Origin: Phyllostachys edulis | Lineage: Eukaryota > Streptophyta > Magnoliopsida > Poales > Poaceae | NCBI GenBank assembly: GCA_036346405.1 | Contig: CM070563.1 | Location: 33,531,298-33,595,297 of the forward strand | Length of the DNA stretch: 64,000 nucleotides | Direction: 5' to 3' | Shown: in pieces, positions 57,885 to 64,000 of the stretch | How the letters are laid out: every line of letters starts with the position of its first letter | How positions within the stretch are numbered: the stretch's first letter is position 1 | Position numbers and translations under genes: made by a program | Notes under the pieces: model-generated | Told to the model about the DNA's origin: nothing | Seen by the model: only the letters and a program-made list of their open reading frames with translations | Database searches by the model: none

Positions 57885-57897
57885 TGGTATCAGAGCC
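57885..57897 (+). other. Primer binding site of the Copia-like element
   Basis: tggtatcagagcc begins two bases after the 5' LTR end; it is the initiator tRNA-Met type. Confidence 0.9.
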
Positions 57898-57928
57898 AAG
57901 TTTGCTCTTTTGTGATCTTAACTGATCT

Positions 57929-59750
57929 TTGAGCATGACGACAAATATGAGAACTTGTGAGCGCTTCCTTGCATCTAGTCGTAGTTCTTTTACCAATGGT
58001 GTTGGTCGTAACAAGATATTTGAATGTATGATAAGTCTAATGGCGATGGAGGAGGAAGTCTCCTGTGATATCTGTGGCAAATCCTTTTGTTTTGATTGTC
58101 CTAGTTTCAGGGATGAGTCACTTTTAGAGCCCGAGGAGAAGAAGCCCATTGGCATATGTGCAGCAGCAATTGAGGATGAGAATGATGAAGAGCATTTTGA
58201 GGATGACAGTGATGACTCTTCCGAGGACGATCCCCTACTCGAGCTAAGCAAGGTGAGCAAAGAAAAACTTGAAAATGTTTTGTTTTCATATGACTAAAAC
58301 TACTTGCTCTTGGGAAGAAAGTAAAATTGTTAGAAAAAGAGAAGGGTGATTTGTCTCATGAGCTATCCAAATTGAAAACCTCCATGAATGTTTATGATTC
58401 ATTGCTTGTAGACATGGAGAACTTGAATAATTCTTTGGCATGCCTAAAATCTGAAAATGAATTATTGAGATTAAATGCTTCTATGCCATGTGATTCTTGT
58501 GTTGCCTTACATCATGAACTTGACAATGCTAAGTTAGAAATAGGCAATCTTAGATCTATGGCTAGAAATGATTGTGATTCTTGTGTAGGCATGCTTGCTG
58601 AAATTGAAAAGTTGAAATTGACTAATTCCATGCACCTTGACAATTAGAGAATGCTAGGGCTGAAATTATTGATATCAAAGCTAGACCTTGACAATTAGAG
58701 AATGCTAGGGCTTCTTTGCATTCGGAGTTGAAGTCTTCTTGTGCTAAATGTGAGTCACTTGATGCTGGTTTTTGTGGCATCGCTTTGGATAGCTCTTCTT
58801 TGGTGAGTTCGACTCTCACGGACTCTTCTTTTGTTTTCCAACGGATTTCAAAAGACAAATATGCTTCTTTCTCAAATGGTACTAAAACTTCAAAAGAGAA
58901 GTATCATTGCACATTTTGTAAGAAAGATGGACACATTTTCGAGTTTTGCTTTCGCCGTTTGAAACATGAACATCGAGTGCGTCGTCATACCTCTAGGAAC
59001 ACACATAGTCTTTCTCATGGCATGTGTGGGTCTAGTGCCGATACGAAGGCGATTCATAATGTTAGTTCTTCCAAGACTTCTTCCTTGAGCAACAATGGTG
59101 CTTCGTCCTCTTGGACCGTGTCTCCTAGGAGATCTTTACACCATTGCTCATTTTGTGAGAAGAATGGGCATCATGTAGATTTCTGTTTTCGGTGTGCAAA
59201 ACATTTGCGTCGAGCTCATGCTTCTAAGTCTCCTAGTAGGCATAGTCTTTCTCATGACATGCACACTAAAGAGCCTAGCAAGAGGACTCACTTTGTTGAT
59301 GGCTTCTTTGACACCTTTTTTAGTGGTGTCAGACAGCACCGTAGACATGGTTTGCGTAGTTTTGGTTTTTGTCCACAAGCTGCCCCGAGGCAGGATTTCC
59401 GCCATTTTCCAAGAGGTGGACCTCGTTTTGTTCATCAAGGTATACACCCACGGCGAGGTTGTGTAAGTTCTTTTGATGCTTCTGTTGGTTCTCATCTTGG
59501 TGCTTTCAAGCTAGGCCATCGCTGCTTTTCTAGAGATGGACCTCATTTTCCTCTTCGAGTTGTCCACTCGCGGTGTGCCTCTAAGGATGAGATTGGATCT
59601 TCTTGCATGGACCATCATTTGCATCATGATAACTCACATAATGGTTCGACTGCCTCTAGTGGTGGTGTGTCCAAGGTTTGGGTTCTCAAGCATTTGCTCT
59701 CTAACCCTTCGGGACCCAAGACTCGAACACCTTGCCTTTCTCATGTGTAG
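57929..59750 (+). pseudogene. Copia-type gag, frameshifted, with two zinc knuckles
   Basis: Three blocks lie in three frames. 57,929-58,297 has EEEVSCDICGKSFCFDC, then an acidic tract (EDENDEEHFEDDSDDSSEDD). 58,327-58,647 is coiled coil with CDSC motifs (MPCDSCVALHHELDNAKLEI, NDCDSCVGMLAEIEKLKL). 58,716-59,750 has CTFCKKDGHIFEFC and CSFCEKNGHHVDFC, CX2CX4HX4C knuckles that bind RNA, then a His/Arg-rich tail ending in LLSNPSGPKTRTPC. A QLENARA-coding stretch is present twice (about 58,640 and 58,690). Two frameshifts break it. Knuckle type and order match grass Copia gag, which builds the particle. Confidence 0.7.
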
Positions 59751-62700
59751 GTACCAAGAACGCGGGTTGGAGAACATGGACTTAAAGATTCTGATCTTTT
59801 GCTTCATCACATGATCAGGACACTTGATGGTTCTCCACCTCAATGATGGCCTCCAAGAGGCATGTGCTTTCATGATTGGTGCTTTCACATGTTTGGTGAG
59901 CTATCTTATACCTTCATGCATTTACTTTCATGATTATTCTTTATTGGCATGTTGTGCTTGTCTTTGTGCTCACCTGTACCATATTGGCATGTTTTTCTCT
60001 TATGATATCCTTCTTCATGCCTTTACCAGTACCTTGCTTATATATCCATGTATTATAGTGTTGTTCTTTGTTTCCATGGTTATGTGAGCTTGGTCTTATC
60101 ATCATGAGCTTGTGTTGTCTTGTACCCTTATTATCTTGCTCATGTTGATTCTTGGTTATGTATCCATGTATTAGACTGTTGTTCATTACTTCCATGGGTG
60201 TATAAGTTTGCTCTTGTCTTCATGAGCCTGTGCTATTTGTACATGATTTATCTTGCTTGTGTTGATGTTTGCTGTATGTATCCACATGTTCACTTGATAT
60301 CTATGTTAGCATTCTTTATCCATGACTTGTTCTATAACATGCTTTATGCTTACATGGTTATTGTGCCTTACTGTTAATTGTGGATGCATGAGTCTTGCCA
60401 TAGCTTTCACTAGCATGCTTTACCTTTGACTGTATATGTGATGTGTGATTTGCTATGTGCTTGTTTGCTTGCTCCTATGCCTTATTGTGGATTAAGGATA
60501 GTTTGAGCTTTGTCTTGTCTTGGATAGCATGTGCTGTAATTGATTTGTGTATCTTCATGCTCATGCTCTTAGTTGTTGATTATATGCTTTCATGAGTTTT
60601 GGATTATTTGCTGCTATCCTTGCTAGTTGTGTGTCTTGGTACTGTTTCTCTAGAAAATGTCTCACTAACCCAGTACCAAGGCATAGATGTCTTTTGTCTC
60701 TTTGGTGTAGTCTTTTCAGCTGAGAAGAAGAACATGTGGTCCAACAAGTGGTATCATCTCAAGCTGTTGGTTCTTCTTCATTTGTGCATTCAATGCTGGC
60801 TATCACTTCTTGGAGACGAAGGAATTTGAGATGAGGATGATGGGTGAGAGCAACTACCTTCTGAAGCTTCAAGAAATGGATCTTCATCCATCATGACTAC
60901 ATCTCACTGCCAAGCAGTGCGACTTAGGTTCGAGCTTCTATACCTTACTTTTGTGTATGGTATCCCTAGTCTACCTAGCATTGCATCTGGTTCATATCAG
61001 GTGTTGGGCTTGTTATGTTCAGGGTAGATAGGAAGCTCTGTTCTAGCACGTATCCTTTCTAGACACTCTTCTTATTCCATGTTTTCTAGGATGCACTTCT
61101 CTCACAGCCTAGGTCGAGCTTGTCTCCCAATCACTTGTCTTAGCAGGTTTTGAGCTGCCTGTAGGGCTTTTTAGTGTTGGTGTTTCGCTCCCTAGCTTTT
61201 CGAGGTGCTTTCCCTAGAGATCGTGTGGTGTTTGAAGTCTTTGTGCTAGTTTTTGTGGAGTCCAAGACCAATTGGCAGATCTCCTCTCAAAGCCTTTTAG
61301 ACCCAACAAGGTTTGCCACCTTGAGATGCGAGTTAGGGGTAATTTACCCCTATGGGTTAGTTTGAGGGGGAGTTAGTTCTTTTCTGAACTTTCCTTGTTC
61401 ATCTGAACTTTCCTTGTTCATTTGAGCTTTTGTGGATCTTTTCTGATACCTTCTTCAAGTGGTATCTTCTTCGGATCTTTTTGATCCTTTTTAATCTTTT
61501 TAGGCTTTTACATGTTTTGTGCATCTCATTGTATCATATTGCATACATATGAAAAATTCAAAAAGATGCATTGTAATATAAGCTTTACTGCTCGTCTTTT
61601 AAAATGATGAAGCTTTGCTTATTACCCTGTTGAGCTTTAGTATTTCAATTCTTGCTCAAGAGCATGTCTAGTTCTTTGACTTGCTAGAATTATCTTGCTT
61701 TTACATGTGCAGCAATGTCTTTGCTAAATGAGCTAGAACTTTTGAAACAACTTGAACTGAAAAATTGCAATTTGTGGATCTTTTAGCTAGTTGCACAATT
61801 AGTGATCCTTTTGTGACATTGGCCCTGTCAAAATTGTTTTGTTAGCTATGGAATCTAGAATTGAACATCTTTGAGCTTTCAGTTCATTAAAAAAAAAATC
61901 AAAAACAGCCCTTGTGCAAAATGAAAAATGATCTCTTTTGTGCGAAAAAACTGATCTCACCAATTCTTTCTCATGAGACGGCTTGCCATTGTACTAGGCA
62001 TGAACTCAGGGGGAGTTTTGGATGACCTAGACCACTCTTTTAAGCTTTTGTTGCTTGGGATGGTCGCGGTAAAGCTTGAGATCTAGCACATGGCCAAGAA
62101 AATAAATTGTCAAAATTGGTTGAAGCTTAGGAAGAGATTATGGATGGCTCCTAGTTCATGATCTTCTTTACTAAGATAGACTTTTAATCAACTCGAAATG
62201 AAATTTCTTGTGAAAATTGGGCTTTTGACAAAAACTTGAGCAAAATGATTCATTTCAGGACTTTTGTCTCCTAGATGGCCTTTGCTAGCTTCTTGATCTC
62301 ACAATGACATTCTGACATGGCCATTATCACTTTAGGATACCTGTTGTTGAACTTGCTAATTTTGAAGCATTGCTTAATTTAATCCAACAACATGTGGTAT
62401 ATTGAGCTCTTTAACCTAGCTTTGCTATATATGTCTTAACATGATCTTGTTAGCTTTGTTAGGCTTGTTGTATCTTGAGTAATGGTAGAAATGCTAGCCT
62501 GTTCAATTGAGTAATCTCCAAAGCTTCTTTTACCAAAAATTGAAAAATCAAAAAAATTGAAGCCACTCCATTGCATTTCATGCATGCTCTTTCTTTTGCT
62601 TCTTCCTTGCTTGTGCATCAGTCATCTCTGGATGAGAGGAATGGATGATTCCTTGATGAATCCATTGTCAAAGGGGGAGAAGATTTAGCAAAACTGTAAT

Positions 62701-63182
62701 GTTAATAAAGAGCTTTCAGGTTAAGGGGGAGAAGTTCAGGATGTTAAGGGGGAGAAGTTTTGTAAGAATGGGGAGTTAGGAGCTTTTTGGAGAGAATTGG
62801 AGAAAAATGAAAATTCTAAAAATTTCTCTTGTAATTTGGTGATCATAGTGAGGGGGAGCATTTAAATTGCATTCTTTTGATCTTCTTGTCTTAACTGAAT
62901 CTGAATTGCATTTCTTGTAGATTCACAATGATCAATGGTCAAGTGGAACAATTGTTCTTTCATATGGACCTTAAGTGAGATTTTTGTCACTTCTCTGGAA
63001 ATTGAAGCTTTTCTTGCTTCTTCTGCCGTGTCTCACTTGCTGAAACATTTCTAAAGCCAACTTGGTTTTTCTCATTGCATTCTCTTGTATTTGAGCCAAG
63101 TTGAGTCTTTACGCGAAAATGTTAAGTTTTTTCATTTTCAAACCTCAAATCTTATATTTTTGGGAAATTACCAATGTGTTCA
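59751..63182 (+). other. Non-coding interior of the Copia-like element where pol is expected
   Basis: About 3.4 kb with no protease, integrase, reverse transcriptase or RNase H motif in any frame. It is T-rich, so frames give hydrophobic sequence by chance. Degenerate tandem repeats lie at 60,043-60,395. Purine tracts of gggggag type recur near 61,367, 62,010, 62,670, 62,724, 62,740 and 62,851. Confidence 0.7.
60043..60395. repeat. Degenerate ~118-bp tandem repeat
   Basis: atccatgtattatagtgttg (60,043), atccatgtattagactgttg (60,162) and tatccacatgttcact (60,279) begin units. Each unit also carries tttccatgg/ttccatggg, catgagctt/catgagcct and gtgttga words. Copies are about 118-119 bp apart. 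Confidence 0.6.
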
Positions 63183-63195
63183 TCAAGGGGGAGAT
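63183..63195 (+). other. Polypurine tract of the Copia-like element
   Basis: tcaagggggagat immediately precedes tgtggatgtc, the 3' LTR start. It is the plus-strand primer. Confidence 0.85.
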
Positions 63196-64000
63196 TGTGG
63201 ATGTCGTGAGGACATTGTGGATGTCATCTGGACATGCTCATGATCTTAGGTGATGAGACAATTGGCAATTGCTTTGAAAGTTTATTGAATTCTGTGGTTT
63301 TTAGCAAGTGTCAGGTTTTGCAGTAGTACCGCTTGGCGGATCGACCGCAAGTTTGTTGGCGGTTTGAATTTTCCCAAGCCTTGTGTTTGGTTTCTTGGGT
63401 TTTCTCAAGGAGCGGTAGTACCGGGCTTTGGTTGCCGGTAGTACCGCATGTCGGTGAGACCGAAATTTTTGTGACGGTTGCAAAATTCCAGAGAAGGTGT
63501 TTTTGAGCTCTGGTTTTCTTGAGGAGCGGTACGACCGTGCTTTGGTTGCCGGTAGTACCGTATGGCGGAATGACCGCGTGTGGGCGGTATGGATTTTCCA
63601 AAGGAGTTGTTTTTGGAGATTTTGGGATTTCTCCAGGGTGCGGTAGTACCGTTGTTGTGGGAACGGTATGACCGCGTTGCGGTAATACCGGTGACTGTGT
63701 GACGGTAATACCGCTTGTGATTTGATTTGTGCTGAATTGCGTTTCAATTGGAGATTCGATTTTGGGTTAGGTCAAGCTCATGTTCATTAGTGCATATGTG
63801 TTGCATGATGCATGTTTTGGCTAACGTGGGTCAAGTTGTGAAGAATTTGTTCCTGGAAATGGTTTCTTGGTCTATTGTTGTGCAGGTGGCTTGCAGGTCT
63901 ATGACGGTCAGCGGCGAGGTGGATCGGGACTAAGCTTGGAGAGCTGAGGTCCAGAACGATCAAGGATGCCGGGTGAGGTCAGAGGACTCAAGCGGGGCAC
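63196..64000 (+). repeat. 3' LTR, partial (window end)
   Basis: The first 805 bases of the LTR repeat 55,756 onward with few substitutions, including the palindrome array. Confidence 0.88.

Larger units (their letters stand above)
55756..64000 (+). mobile_element. Copia-like LTR retrotransposon, gag only, 3' LTR cut by window end
   Basis: Direct LTRs start tgtggatgtc at 55,756 and 63,196. The 5' LTR ends ctaca at 57,882 and is followed by primer site tggtatcagagcc (57,885). Polypurine aagggggagat (63,185-63,195) precedes the 3' LTR. The 805 visible bases of the 3' LTR match the 5' LTR closely apart from an indel of about 25 bp near the start, so insertion is recent. The interior (5.3 kb) holds a broken gag with two zinc knuckles and no pol. 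The element sits inside the Gypsy element and truncates its antisense frame. Left flank TGAAG is the predicted target duplication; the right copy is outside the window. Confidence 0.88.

Noticed and set aside
59824..60377. Hydrophobic frames resembling multi-pass membrane proteins
   Set aside because: T-rich tandem repeats give Phe/Leu/Cys/Tyr by composition; no retroelement or host family is recognised.

Overview
The window is nuclear DNA from a flowering plant, almost certainly a grass (Poaceae). This rests on one long intron-rich host gene with a GC-rich, pyrimidine-patch leader, dense nested LTR retrotransposons with initiator-tRNA-Met primer binding sites, GC-rich gene-fragment-carrying Mutator-like elements (Pack-MULE style), Stowaway-like and CACTA-like DNA elements, and large CA and TA microsatellites. 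I cannot name the species. No rRNA, tRNA or CRISPR array was recognised.

Layout. 1-1.9 kb: minus-strand remains of a Mutator-like (MULE) transposase, cut by the window edge, followed by an AT-rich tandem array (about 1.96-2.57 kb) and AT-rich intergenic DNA. 4.1-16.3 kb: the only convincing host gene, on the plus strand. It has a GC-rich leader, a roughly 2.5-kb leader intron, and seven coding exons whose phases join into one 1,535-residue reading frame. The protein is a Gln/Asn/Ser-rich, mostly disordered plant protein whose conserved C-terminus resembles the plant 'dentin sialophosphoprotein-like' family. Intron 3 of the CDS-bearing exon series carries a long-TIR, GC-rich mobile element, and the last intron carries a Stowaway-like MITE. 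16.4-25.1 kb: DNA transposons: inverted-repeat elements, a (CA)36 array, a complete Pack-MULE-like element with a perfect 9-bp target duplication, GC-rich repeat DNA, and a second degenerate MULE on the minus strand.

25.1-44.3 kb: nested LTR retroelements. A Copia-type LTR is split by a 3.6-kb TGT...ACA element (probably a solo LTR of a Gypsy family) flanked by the 5-bp duplication TTAGA. Next come a minus-strand Gypsy protease relic, a 2.2-kb LTR with primer site, rearranged and inverted LTRs of the same family, and a minus-strand Gypsy integrase tail. That relic is interrupted by a complete 4.88-kb LTR element (TSD CAATT) which encodes a gag-like protein and a second, non-pol reading frame but no polymerase. 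44.3-55.8 kb: a truncated CACTA end with a TA array, GC-rich DNA, a long Gypsy-type LTR, and a broken Gypsy pol (reverse transcriptase, RNase H, integrase). Behind the pol lies an antisense, apparently intron-containing coiled-coil reading frame. 55.8-64 kb: a young Copia-like element with a 2.1-kb 5' LTR, primer site, broken gag with two zinc knuckles, about 3.4 kb of non-coding interior, polypurine tract, and a 3' LTR cut by the window end.

Overall this is one host gene at the edge of repeat-rich chromatin. The retroelements cannot encode their own full machinery: of five LTR units, none has an intact polymerase. The gag-only elements would depend on enzymes supplied by autonomous relatives. 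The most interesting leads are the two gag-only elements, the spliced-looking antisense gene inside the Gypsy element, the palindrome array in the Copia LTR, and the two gene-fragment-carrying MULE-like elements.
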